A program made the translations under genes and the position numbers. The notes below the pieces were generated by a model. The model did not search any database and was not told the DNA's origin. It saw nothing but the letters and a program-made list of their open reading frames with translations. From assembly GCF_014195685.1 (NCBI RefSeq), contig NZ_JACICF010000001.1, positions 280,992 to 344,991 of the forward strand: a DNA stretch of 64,000 nucleotides, read 5' to 3'. Shown piece by piece: positions 1-7,812 of the stretch. The DNA is from Sphingomicrobium lutaoense. GTDB lineage: Bacteria > Pseudomonadota > Alphaproteobacteria > Sphingomonadales > Sphingomonadaceae. Numbering within the stretch: the first letter of the stretch is position 1; each line of letters starts with the position of its first letter.

Positions 1-191
1 CTGACCGACACGAAATCGCGCCCGAAATAGACGCCATCGACCATGCCCGTCGCGAACAGCGCTTCGGCAAGTGGGCTGGCCTCGGCGCTTTCGGGGGTCG
101 GAAAATCGCGTCCGCCGGCCTCCATCACCGTGCGTCCGGGAAGGAATTTGCGGGTCGCCGGATTGGGCGTGGCTTCGGTCTGGATCAGCAT
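1..191 (-). CDS. NifU/Nfu family Fe-S protein, N-terminal part (cut by window edge)
   Basis: The visible 63 residues open with MLIQTEATPNPATRKFLPG, the typical start of the Nfu N-terminal domain found in alphaproteobacterial and mitochondrial Nfu1 proteins, which carry Fe-S clusters to target enzymes. The C-terminal NifU-like domain with the CxxC cluster ligands would lie beyond the window edge, so cluster binding cannot be confirmed. The gene follows mmsB on the same strand with a 30-bp gap and may be read from the valine operon, although Nfu has no known link to valine breakdown. The ATG at 191 is the family start. Confidence 0.8.
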   Translation of the reverse strand, partial: MLIQTEATPNPATRKFLPGRTVMEAGGRDFPTPESAEASPLAEALFATGMVDGVYFGRDFVSV

Positions 192-221
192 GGGCCTGAT
201 GTGGGGTCGATGGCGGGGCGA

Positions 222-1133
222 TCAAGCCTCGCCATTCTCGCCCGGTGCCTTCCAGCTGTCGTCAAGCATCTTGATGATCGCCGAGAAATCCTTGCCCGCG
301 CCGCCACGGTCGACGAAGCGGCTATAGAGTTCCTCCGCATGCGCCCCCATCGGGGTATAGGCCTCGTTATTGTCGGCGGCTTCCATCGCGAGCTTCAGGT
401 CCTTGAGCATCAGCGCCGCGGCAAAGCCGCCTTCATAGTCGCGGTCGGCAGGCGTTTCGGGACCGACGCCCGGCACCGGGCAATAGCTGGTCATCGACCA
501 GCTCTGCCCCGAGGCCTTGGAGGAAATGTCGTAGAAGGTCTGGAGGTCGAGCCCCAGTTTCTCGGCCAGCGCAAAGGCTTCGCAGGTCGCCACCATGGTC
601 GCGCCGAGCAGCATGTTGTTGCAGATCTTGGCGGCCTGCCCCGCGCCGGGACCCCCGGCATGGATGACCGCCTTGCCCATCTTGTCGAGAATGGGCTGGG
701 CGCGCCCGAAGCCGTCTTCGCTTCCGCCCACCATGAAGGTCAGCGTGCCCGCATCGGCGGCGGCGATCCCGCCCGAAACGGGCGCATCGACCATCGTCAG
801 TCCCGCCTCGGCGGCCTTGGCCTCGACGTCGCGCGCGGTGGCGACGTCGATGGTCGAACAGTCAATGAGGATCGCCGACTTGTCGGCATGGGGAATGACG
901 CTCTCGGCGTAGACGGCGGCGACATGCTTGCCCGCCGGCAGCATGGTCACCACGGCTTCGGCGCCCTTGACCGCGCTCGCGGCGTCGCTGGCAGGGGTGC
1001 AGCCCTTGTCGCGCGCCTTGGCCATCGCCTCTTCCGAAAGGTCGAAGGCCAGGACCTCATGTCCCGCCTTGGCGAGATTGGCGGCCATCCCGCCACCCAT
1101 GTTCCCAAGTCCGATGAAGGCGATCTTCGCCAT
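222..1133 (-). CDS. mmsB: 3-hydroxyisobutyrate dehydrogenase
   Basis: This 303-residue enzyme oxidises 3-hydroxyisobutyrate to methylmalonate semialdehyde with NAD in valine catabolism. The N-terminal Rossmann motif is GLGNMG at residues 8-13. The substrate-binding SGG is at 120-122, within DAPVSGG. The catalytic lysine is K169 in GAGQAAKICNN. Length and motifs match the beta-hydroxyacid dehydrogenase family throughout. It is the last metabolic gene of the operon, 2 bp after the 158-residue unknown gene, and its product is the substrate of MmsA at the other end of the operon. Confidence 0.95.
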   Translation of the reverse strand: MAKIAFIGLGNMGGGMAANLAKAGHEVLAFDLSEEAMAKARDKGCTPASDAASAVKGAEAVVTMLPAGKHVAAVYAESVIPHADKSAILIDCSTIDVATARDVEAKAAEAGLTMVDAPVSGGIAAADAGTLTFMVGGSEDGFGRAQPILDKMGKAVIHAGGPGAGQAAKICNNMLLGATMVATCEAFALAEKLGLDLQTFYDISSKASGQSWSMTSYCPVPGVGPETPADRDYEGGFAAALMLKDLKLAMEAADNNEAYTPMGAHAEELYSRFVDRGGAGKDFSAIIKMLDDSWKAPGENGEA

Positions 1134-1135
1134 GC

Positions 1136-1612
1136 TTACTCTCCTGATGTTTCCTGGCCAGCGGGCTGACCGAGATAGGCTTCGATGTCCAGACCGTCGG
1201 CGCCCGTCGCGGCGACGAAGGCGTCGCGCTCGTCGATGATCACGTCCATGTCCCAGACGCAGATCGACTGCCGCTCGTTGGCAGGCGCGAACTTCGCGCT
1301 CCCTGCGGGCGCAACCCAGGTGACGAGCTTCAACTCGTTATGATTGTCCCACCGGCCGCACACCAGATAGTCGCCCACCGGGGCCTGGTGGAAAATGACG
1401 AAGCCGACGCCCGGGCGGCGCGCATCGCTCGGCGGCTGGGGCAGGGCAGGGGCGATGGCGTCCTGCCATCCCGCGAAGCGGCCGGGATCGAATGTCTCGC
1501 CCGGCGCCTCGATCGAATGGCATTTGAGCCGATAGCCATGCGCGCTCTCGACCCCCAGCCGCCGCGTCGGGCGCGGCGGAAGGTGCGGGTTACCGAGCGC
1601 GCGGAGGCTCAT
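1136..1612 (-). CDS. conserved hypothetical protein in valine operon
   Basis: I do not recognise a family for this 158-residue protein. It has no signal peptide or membrane segment. The central part (about residues 60-120) is rich in aromatic and acidic residues, with [20 protein letters not shown] and an ICVWDMDVI stretch, and looks like a compact alpha/beta fold. The start ATG overlaps the stop of the enoyl-CoA hydratase gene by 4 nt (ATGA-type coupling) and mmsB follows 2 bp later. It is therefore almost certainly co-translated with valine enzymes. A role in that pathway is inferred from position only. Confidence 0.75.
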   Translation of the reverse strand: MSLRALGNPHLPPRPTRRLGVESAHGYRLKCHSIEAPGETFDPGRFAGWQDAIAPALPQPPSDARRPGVGFVIFHQAPVGDYLVCGRWDNHNELKLVTWVAPAGSAKFAPANERQSICVWDMDVIIDERDAFVAATGADGLDIEAYLGQPAGQETSGE

Positions 1613-2388
1613 TTGCCCTTCCAGTTCCCCGGCCGCTTCTCGACAAAGGCCTTCATGCCCTCGGACTGGTCCTCGGTGCCGAACAGGCCGTGGAACAGCC
1701 GCCGCTCGAACTTGATGCCTTCGGCCAGCGTCATTTCATAGGCGGCATTGACCATTTCCTTGTTGGCCATCGCTGCCAGCGGCGCCATTCCCGCGATCGT
1801 CCGCGCGGTGGCCATCGCTTCGTCGAGCAGTTTGTCGGCAGGCACGACCTTGGCCACCAGCCCGCTCGACAGCGCTTCTTCGGCGCCCATCATCTCGCCG
1901 GTGAGGCACATGTGCATCGCCTTGGCCTTGCCGACCGCATGGGTGAGGCGCTGCGATCCGCCCATTCCGGGCGTCACGCCCAGCTTGATTTCGGGCTGGC
2001 CGAACTTGGCGCTGTCGGCGGCGATGATGAAATCGGCCATCATCGCGACTTCGCAGCCGCCACCCAGCGCATAGCCCGCCACCGCCGCGATCCACGGCTT
2101 GCGCGTCGCGGTGACCTTTTCCCAGCCGCCGAAGAAATTCGCCTTGTACATGTCGGCAAATCCCTGGTCCTGCATTTCCTTGATGTCGGCGCCTGCGGCA
2201 AAGGCCTTTTCCGAACCGGTGAGGACAAGGCAGCGCTGGCTGTCGTCGCCGTCATAATCGGCAAAGGCCTCGATCAGTTCGCCAAGGACCTGGCTGTTGA
2301 GGGCATTGAGCGCCTTGGGCCGGTTGAGCGTGACCAGCGTCACGCCATCGGACTGTTTCTCGACGAGGATCGTTTCATACTGGCTCAT
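1609..2388 (-). CDS. enoyl-CoA hydratase (crotonase family), probably methacrylyl-CoA hydratase
   Basis: This 259-residue crotonase-fold protein hydrates 2-enoyl-CoA. In this operon the likely substrate is methacrylyl-CoA, giving 3-hydroxyisobutyryl-CoA. The oxyanion-hole segments [11 protein letters not shown] (about 62-72) and GYALGGGCE (about 105-113) are intact. Both catalytic glutamates are present, E113 in GGGCEVA and E133 in GQPEIKLG. Length equals the short-chain hydratase norm. It sits between the hydrolase and the unknown gene, with 3 bp to the former. The exact acyl specificity cannot be read from sequence. Confidence 0.92.
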   Translation of the reverse strand: MSQYETILVEKQSDGVTLVTLNRPKALNALNSQVLGELIEAFADYDGDDSQRCLVLTGSEKAFAAGADIKEMQDQGFADMYKANFFGGWEKVTATRKPWIAAVAGYALGGGCEVAMMADFIIAADSAKFGQPEIKLGVTPGMGGSQRLTHAVGKAKAMHMCLTGEMMGAEEALSSGLVAKVVPADKLLDEAMATARTIAGMAPLAAMANKEMVNAAYEMTLAEGIKFERRLFHGLFGTEDQSEGMKAFVEKRPGNWKGK

Positions 2389-2391
2389 GGC

Positions 2392-3444
2392 TTAGCTCTC
2401 CGGGAAAGGGGTCCAACGTTCGGATGCGGTGAGGGGAGCGAAGAGTGCATCGACCAATTCGTCGCTGACCGCTTCGGGCGTGGGCGGATCCCATTGCGGC
2501 GCATTGTCCTTGTCGATGAGCAGCGCGCGCACGCCCTCGATGAAATCATGCGTGCGCACCACCTTGGTCGCCAGCGCATATTCGGCCTGCATTTCCTCGG
2601 CGAAATCCTCGCGTCCGGCGCCTTCGCGCACCAGCCGCAGCGAGACCTTGCACGATAGCGGGCTCTTGGCGCGAAGCGTCGCCAGTTCATTCTCGGCCCA
2701 GTCGCTTTCGCCCGCTTCCAGGCTGGCGATGATGTCCTCGAAGGTCGCATGCTGGAAATGCTTGGCGATGCGCGGCATGCTTTCGGCGATGCGCGCTTCG
2801 GGCGGGGTCGCCGATGCCGCGCCCAGCATTCCCTGCAGCCGTTCGGGCGCCGAGGCGATCCGCTCCTTGAGCGCTTCGAGTTCGCTGCTCTCGACATAAT
2901 GGGTGGCAAGACCGAGGTCATAGCATTCGGCCCCGTCCATCCGCGCACCCGTCAGCGCCATGAATTCGCCGACATGGCCCGGAAGGCGCGACAGGTAGCG
3001 CCCGCCGCCGACATCGGGGAAAAGCCCGATCCCCGTCTCGGGCATCGCCAGCCGCGTATTCTCGGTGGCGACCCGATAGGTGCAGGGCAGCGAGATGCCC
3101 ACGCCCCCGCCCATGGTGATGCCGTCCATGAAGGCGGCAACGGGCTTGGGATAGGTGAAAAGGAGATGGTTGAGCCGATATTCGGCATGGAAGAATTCGG
3201 CCGCCGCGCGCCCGTCTTCCTTGCCCGACTTGTAAAGGAGAACGACATCGCCGCCCGCGCAGAAACCGCGCCCCTCGGCATGGTCGATGATGACCGCGTC
3301 GATATCGGGATCGCTCCGCCATTCGAGCAGTGCCGCGCTCATCGCTTCGCACATGTCGAGGGTGAGGGCATGGATCGCCTTGGGGCGATTGAGGCGGATC
3401 CGGCCCAGTCGGCCTTCCCGCAGGATCAGCACATTCTCGCTCAT
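2392..3444 (-). CDS. 3-hydroxyisobutyryl-CoA hydrolase
   Basis: This 350-residue crotonase-superfamily hydrolase releases 3-hydroxyisobutyrate from its CoA ester, the step that avoids build-up of reactive methacrylyl-CoA. The features of the HIBCH branch are GRGFCAGGDV (59-68), MGGGVGISLP (111-120) and MPETGIGLFPDVGG (134-147), where E136 and D144 are the catalytic acid residues. It is longer than simple enoyl-CoA hydratases because of the HIBCH C-terminal helical part. It lies 8 bp after the acyl-CoA dehydrogenase gene in the valine operon. An annotation as generic enoyl-CoA hydratase/isomerase would be less precise. Confidence 0.93.
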   Translation of the reverse strand: MSENVLILREGRLGRIRLNRPKAIHALTLDMCEAMSAALLEWRSDPDIDAVIIDHAEGRGFCAGGDVVLLYKSGKEDGRAAAEFFHAEYRLNHLLFTYPKPVAAFMDGITMGGGVGISLPCTYRVATENTRLAMPETGIGLFPDVGGGRYLSRLPGHVGEFMALTGARMDGAECYDLGLATHYVESSELEALKERIASAPERLQGMLGAASATPPEARIAESMPRIAKHFQHATFEDIIASLEAGESDWAENELATLRAKSPLSCKVSLRLVREGAGREDFAEEMQAEYALATKVVRTHDFIEGVRALLIDKDNAPQWDPPTPEAVSDELVDALFAPLTASERWTPFPES

Positions 3445-3452
3445 CTCGGTCC

Positions 3453-4595
3453 CTACTGGCGCAGCATTTCGCGGCTGACGATCAGCCGCATGATCTGGTT
3501 GGTGCCCTCGAGGATCGAATGGACGCGAAGGTCGCGCCAGAACCGCTCGATGGGATAGTCCTGCAGATAGCCATAGCCGCCGTGCAGCTGCAGCGCCCGG
3601 TCGACCACCGAGGAACCGGTGTCGGTCGCGAGCCGCTTGGCCATCGCCGCGAACTTGGTCTTGTCGGGCGCATTCTCGGTCACCTTGACCGCCGCGGCAT
3701 AGAGAAGCACGCGGGCGGCCTGCAATTCGGTTTCCATGTCGGCCAGCATGAACTGGGTATTCTGGAAATCGGCGATCGACTTGCCGAACTGCTTGCGATC
3801 CCTGGTATAGGCGATCGCTTCGTCGAGGCAGCGCTGCGCCCCGCCCAGCGAACAGGCACCGATGTTGAGACGACCGCCATCGAGGCCCATCATCGCGATA
3901 CGGAAACCCTCGCCCTCGCCGCCGATGCGGTTAGAGACCGGAACCCGCACCTCATCGAAATTGACCTGCCGCGTGGGCTGCGAATGCCAGCCGAGCTTCT
4001 TCTCGTTGGCGCCGAAGCTCACGCCTTCCATGTCCTTCTCGATGACCAGCGCGCTGATCCCCTTGGGACCCTCCTCGCCGGTGCGGGTCATTACCACATA
4101 GACCTCATTCTCGCCCGCGCCCGAAATGAAGGCCTTGGACCCCGACACGACATAATGGTCGCCGTCGCGAACCGCCTTGGTCTTGAGCGCCGCCGCATCC
4201 GACCCCGACGAAGGCTCGGTGAGGCAATAGCTCGCCATCCGCTCCATCGTGATCAGCGAGGGCAGATATTTGTCCTTCAGCTCCTGGTCGCCGAACCGGT
4301 CGATCATCCAGCTCGCCATGTTGTGGATCGAGATGAAGGCGCTGGTCGACGGGCAGCCATAGGCCATCGCTTCCATGATCAGCGCCGCCTCGAGCCGCCC
4401 GAGCCCGATCCCGCCCGATTCCTCGGACACGTAGATGGAGCCGAAGCCGAGCTCGGCGGCCTGCCGGATCACGTCCTTGGGAAAGATATGCTCCTCGTCC
4501 CATTTGCCGGCATGGGGCGTGATCGCGTCGGCGGTGAATTTCTGCGCCATTTCGAAGATCTGGCGCTGATCGTCTGTAAGGTCGAACTGGGTCAT
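3453..4595 (-). CDS. acyl-CoA dehydrogenase, probably isobutyryl-CoA dehydrogenase
   Basis: This 380-residue flavoprotein should oxidise isobutyryl-CoA to methacrylyl-CoA and pass electrons to ETF. Family signatures are LTEPSSGSDAAALKT (FAD-binding region) and QLHGGYGYLQDYPIERFWRD near the C-terminus. The catalytic base is E363, within SILEGTNQIM, the position used by short-chain and isobutyryl-CoA dehydrogenases. The assignment to isobutyryl-CoA comes from the neighbouring HIB-CoA hydrolase, mmsA and mmsB. About 45 bp separate it from the lipoprotein gene upstream, so a secondary promoter there is possible. Confidence 0.92.
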   Translation of the reverse strand: MTQFDLTDDQRQIFEMAQKFTADAITPHAGKWDEEHIFPKDVIRQAAELGFGSIYVSEESGGIGLGRLEAALIMEAMAYGCPSTSAFISIHNMASWMIDRFGDQELKDKYLPSLITMERMASYCLTEPSSGSDAAALKTKAVRDGDHYVVSGSKAFISGAGENEVYVVMTRTGEEGPKGISALVIEKDMEGVSFGANEKKLGWHSQPTRQVNFDEVRVPVSNRIGGEGEGFRIAMMGLDGGRLNIGACSLGGAQRCLDEAIAYTRDRKQFGKSIADFQNTQFMLADMETELQAARVLLYAAAVKVTENAPDKTKFAAMAKRLATDTGSSVVDRALQLHGGYGYLQDYPIERFWRDLRVHSILEGTNQIMRLIVSREMLRQ

Positions 4596-4640
4596 GGCGC
4601 GGCCCCTAGCACCGCAATTCGGGGTTGGGGAAGGGGGTGG

Positions 4641-5030
4641 TTAGCGGCAGCGCAGATAGACCGTGCGCCGCGCCCGATCATCGGGGCTGCGCACCAGCTC
4701 CTCGCCATCGACTTCAACAACCTCAGAAACGCCTTCGGAATTGGTGAAACGGAACCGCCCGCCGCCCATGATTTCGGCCAGCGTCGACAATTCGCCGCGA
4801 TAGGCAAAGCCCTGGTCGAAAAGCTCGACATATTCGTCCATGTAGAGATTGTCGGGATCGCAATCGGCATGGCTCGCTCCGTAAAGCCCTTCATGCCGCG
4901 CCAGCGCCGAACGGTCCGAAAGGTCATGCGCCGCCGCCGCCTCGACCGCCTCGCCCGGCACCGCCTGCGCCTCTTCCCGCTCGCACGCGGAAACGAGCAA
5001 GGCCATCACCGCAAGGTGCCAGGGCCGCAT
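4641..5030 (-). CDS. small predicted lipoprotein
   Basis: No family is recognised for this 129-residue protein. It has a short lipoprotein signal: MRPW, a hydrophobic core, then the lipobox LVSAC with the acylated cysteine at residue 16. The mature part is acidic and ends in YLRCR. It holds two further cysteines (in DCDPDN and at the C-terminus) that could form a disulfide. The next lipoprotein gene upstream ends on its start codon (one shared base), and the two proteins have a similar layout with a C-terminal cysteine, so they are probably paralogues sharing a periplasmic role. Their presence inside a valine operon is unexplained. Confidence 0.75.
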   Translation of the reverse strand: MRPWHLAVMALLVSACEREEAQAVPGEAVEAAAAHDLSDRSALARHEGLYGASHADCDPDNLYMDEYVELFDQGFAYRGELSTLAEIMGGGRFRFTNSEGVSEVVEVDGEELVRSPDDRARRTVYLRCR

Positions 5031-5473
5031 CAGGCGGTGCAGCGATTGTAGCTGAGCGACCCGGTCAATTGCTGGTCATCGAGATCGCGGCGAACGAGGC
5101 TCTGCCCGTCCTCCTCGACTTCGAGCGCGATCTTGCGGCTCCACTTCTGCCCCTCGCCCTCGAATTCGAAAATGGCGATGAGGCGATGCGGCTCGGCCTC
5201 GCTGATCTCGTCGAGCATCGCGGTGGATTCGTAGAAGACGAGCCGGTCGGCCTCGACTTCCATCCGGCCCTTGGCATCGCCGCGGCTGTCGTCACAATCG
5301 CCGGGCGTCATGCCCCAGGTGCCGCGCAGTTCGCGCGGGATCTCGTCGGCCATCACCGCATCGGCCTGCGCCCCTTCCCCGACCGAATCGACGGGAGGCG
5401 GCGCAACCTCGCTTTCGCTCGAACAGGCGCCGAACAGAAGGAACAGGGGGAGTAGATAGGACTGTCTAACCAT
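5030..5473 (-). CDS. small predicted lipoprotein, related to its neighbour
   Basis: This 147-residue protein has a clear lipoprotein signal, MVRQSYLLPLFLLFGAC, with the lipid-carrying cysteine at residue 17, followed by a Ser/Glu/Pro-rich linker. The folded part from about residue 47 starts ELRGTWGMTPGDCDDSRGDA and ends NRCTA. The GDCDDSRGDAKGRMEVE pattern is common in small alphaproteobacterial lipoproteins of unknown function that follow the W-G/A-C-D plan. The start overlaps the end of the RidA-like gene by 8 bp, indicating co-translation. Function unknown. Confidence 0.75.
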   Translation of the reverse strand: MVRQSYLLPLFLLFGACSSESEVAPPPVDSVGEGAQADAVMADEIPRELRGTWGMTPGDCDDSRGDAKGRMEVEADRLVFYESTAMLDEISEAEPHRLIAIFEFEGEGQKWSRKIALEVEEDGQSLVRRDLDDQQLTGSLSYNRCTA

Positions 5474-5870
5474 TGCCGACCAACGCCTCGGCCTCGATTT
5501 CGACCCGCCATTCGTCGCGTAATAGCTGCTTCACGACGACCATGGTGGCGGCGGGCCGAACGTGGCCGAAAAACTCGGCATGGACCTTGCCCACCGCATC
5601 GCCATCGGCGGCATCGGTGATGAACATGCGGGTGCGTACCACATCGCTCGCCGCGCCGCCCAATTCCTCGATCGCCTGCACCGCGATGGCAAAGCATCGC
5701 CGCGCCTGCGCCGCCGCATCGCCCGGTGTGGAGCTTCCGTCCGTCTCGACCGGCCCCGTCCCCGCGACGAGGATCCGGTCCCCCACGCGCACCGCGCGCG
5801 AGAAACCGTAGAGCGCTTCATAAGGCGAGGTACCGGAGGTGCGCTCCAATTCAGCCCTCGCTCTCGGCAT
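5466..5870 (-). CDS. RidA/YjgF family protein
   Basis: This protein of 134 residues from the ATG at 5870 belongs to the Rid family, which includes enamine/imine deaminases. Visible family features are the opening TSPYEALYGFSRAVRVGDRI, then VAGTGPVETDG, the DVVRTRMFITD stretch with the arginine that binds the substrate carboxylate in active RidA, and AATMVVVKQLL near the end. The frame continues farther upstream, but only the part from 5870 is Rid-like and the rest shadows the cupin gene. The start overlaps the cupin gene end by 20 bp. A role in clearing a reactive intermediate of branched-chain amino acid breakdown is inferred from context. Confidence 0.85.
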   Translation of the reverse strand: MPRARAELERTSGTSPYEALYGFSRAVRVGDRILVAGTGPVETDGSSTPGDAAAQARRCFAIAVQAIEELGGAASDVVRTRMFITDAADGDAVGKVHAEFFGHVRPAATMVVVKQLLRDEWRVEIEAEALVGNG

Positions 5871-6219
5871 AATCGTCGGCGCCGAGGAAATGGAGCGAGA
5901 CATAAGGCTCCTCGCCCAGGACGCGGCTGTCGTGCGGATGGGCGGGAACGTGGAAAAGATCGCCTTCGCGCATCTCCACGCTTTTCCCGCCCTCCATCTC
6001 GGCAGTCGCGCAGCCCGACACCACCAGCCCGACATGCTCGACGCGGCAGAAGGGCTCGCCCATCGCCTTGCCCACATCCTTGGCCCAATGCCATCCGGGC
6101 TCATAGGTAGCCCGCCCGATCGTCATCCCGCCCAGCCGGACGATTTCGAACCGCCCCTTGGGAAATTCGCGCACCTCGTCGGGCCGCTCGAACCGCTTCA
6201 GAATGACTTGGGCGTCCAC
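5851..6219 (-). CDS. cupin-domain protein
   Basis: This 122-residue single-domain cupin starts from a GTG at 6219 with AGAGG directly before it, 4 bp after mmsA. The first cupin motif is degenerate (GWHWAKDVGKAMGEPFCRVEH, so His residues are present but not spaced classically). The second part is EGDLFHVPAHPHDSRVLG, which supplies two histidines for a metal. The conserved middle GLVVSGCATAEMEGG is typical of small cupins of unknown substrate. Its place between mmsA and the RidA-like gene suggests an accessory step in valine or propionate metabolism, but this is inference. Confidence 0.82.
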   Translation of the reverse strand: MDAQVILKRFERPDEVREFPKGRFEIVRLGGMTIGRATYEPGWHWAKDVGKAMGEPFCRVEHVGLVVSGCATAEMEGGKSVEMREGDLFHVPAHPHDSRVLGEEPYVSLHFLGADDYAESEG

Positions 6220-6223
6220 CCTC

Positions 6224-7723
6224 TTACCCCATCGTCGGGATGACGAAGGCTTCCTTGTGATCGCCTTGCGCGCTGCCGTCGGGCCAGCGCTGGGTCACCG
6301 TCTTGATCTTGGTCCAGAAGCGCACGCCCTCCGGGCCATGCTGGTTGACATCGCCAAAGCCCGAGCGTTTCCAGCCGCCGAAGGTGTGATAGCTCACCGG
6401 CACCGGAATGGGCACATTGACCCCGACCATCCCGACATTGACCCGCGCCGCGAATTCACGGGCGGCGTGGCCGTTGCGGGTGAAGATGGCGACGCCATTG
6501 CCATATTGATGGTCGCTCGGCAGGCGCACCGCTTCATCGAAGCTGTCGGCGCGCACCATCTGGAGGACGGGGCCGAAAATCTCTTCCTTGTAGCTTTCGA
6601 AATCGGGCTTCACATGGTCGATGAGGGTCGGCCCCACGAACCAGCCGTCGGTGCCCTGCAGCGTCAGCCCGCGCCCGTCGACGACGATCTCGCCGCCTTC
6701 CTCGGCGCATTTGGCGATCCAGCCCTCGACCTTCTCCTTATGCTCGCTGGTCACGACGGGGCCGTAATGGGCGTCGGGGTCGGTCGAGACGCCGACCTTG
6801 AGGCTTTCGATCGCGGGGACGAGCTTGTCGCGAAGCCGCGCCGCGGTGTCCTCGCCCACCGGGACCACGACCGGAAGCGCCATGCAGCGCTCGCCCGCCG
6901 ACCCGAAGGCCGCGCCCGTGAGATCGTTGACCACCTGGTCGAGATCGGCGTCTGGAAGGACGATGCCATGGTTCTTGGCGCCGCCGAAGGCCTGCACGCG
7001 CTTCCCGTTGGCGGTGCCCTTCGAATAGATATATTCGGCGATCGCGGAGGAGCCGACGAAGCTCACGCCCTTGATGTCCTCATGGTCGAGAATGGCATCG
7101 ACCATTTCCTTGTCGCCATGCACGACGTTGAGGATGCCGTCGGGAAGACCCGCTTCCTTCATCAGTTCGGCAAGTCGCAGCGGAACCGAGGGATCGCGCT
7201 CGGAGGGCTTGAGGATGAAGGCATTGCCGACCGCGATGGCGGGGCCGAACATCCACATCGGGATCATCGCGGGGAAATTGAACGGGGTGATGCCCGCGCC
7301 GATGCCAAGCGGCTGGCGCATCGAATAGACATCGATGCCGGGGCCCGCGCCCTGCGTATATTCGCCCTTCAGAAGATGCGGAATGCCGCAGCAGAATTCG
7401 ATCACGTCGAGGCCGCGCTGCACGTCGCCACGGCTGTCGGCGATCACCTTGCCATGCTCGGAAGACAGCATCTCGGCCAGTTCGTCCATATGGGCTTCGA
7501 CCAGTTCCTTGAACTTGAAGAAGACGCGGGCGCGCTTCTGGGGGTTGGTCGCGGCCCATTCGGGCTGGGCGGCCTTGGCGGCGTCGATCGCCTGCTGGAG
7601 AAGCGCGGCGTCGCCGAGGCCGACTTCGGCCTGCTGCTTGCCTTCCGACGGGTTCCACACCTGGTGGGTGCGGCCGCTTGCCGATACGTGACTGCCGTTG
7701 ATGAAATGGTCGATGCTACGCAT
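6224..7723 (-). CDS. mmsA: methylmalonate-semialdehyde dehydrogenase (CoA-acylating)
   Basis: This 499-residue aldehyde dehydrogenase converts methylmalonate semialdehyde to propionyl-CoA using NAD and CoA, the last step of the valine route. The catalytic cysteine is C280 in GSAGERCMALP, the family-specific context of MmsA. N149 in TPFNFPAM completes the oxyanion hole. The usual catalytic glutamate of hydrolytic aldehyde dehydrogenases is absent from its normal place, FGGAKNHGIV, as expected for a CoA-dependent member. It is the first gene of the operon. The divergent M28 peptidase gene starts 89 bp away, so the operon promoter must lie in 7724-7812. Confidence 0.96.
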   Translation of the reverse strand: MRSIDHFINGSHVSASGRTHQVWNPSEGKQQAEVGLGDAALLQQAIDAAKAAQPEWAATNPQKRARVFFKFKELVEAHMDELAEMLSSEHGKVIADSRGDVQRGLDVIEFCCGIPHLLKGEYTQGAGPGIDVYSMRQPLGIGAGITPFNFPAMIPMWMFGPAIAVGNAFILKPSERDPSVPLRLAELMKEAGLPDGILNVVHGDKEMVDAILDHEDIKGVSFVGSSAIAEYIYSKGTANGKRVQAFGGAKNHGIVLPDADLDQVVNDLTGAAFGSAGERCMALPVVVPVGEDTAARLRDKLVPAIESLKVGVSTDPDAHYGPVVTSEHKEKVEGWIAKCAEEGGEIVVDGRGLTLQGTDGWFVGPTLIDHVKPDFESYKEEIFGPVLQMVRADSFDEAVRLPSDHQYGNGVAIFTRNGHAAREFAARVNVGMVGVNVPIPVPVSYHTFGGWKRSGFGDVNQHGPEGVRFWTKIKTVTQRWPDGSAQGDHKEAFVIPTMG

Positions 7724-7812
7724 GATTTTCCTCGTGCCTGACTGGTTTTGCGGCTTGCCCTAGCCAAAGCTTGGCACAAATGCCAGTTGATGCAGGCCCA
7801 AAGGAGATTGCC

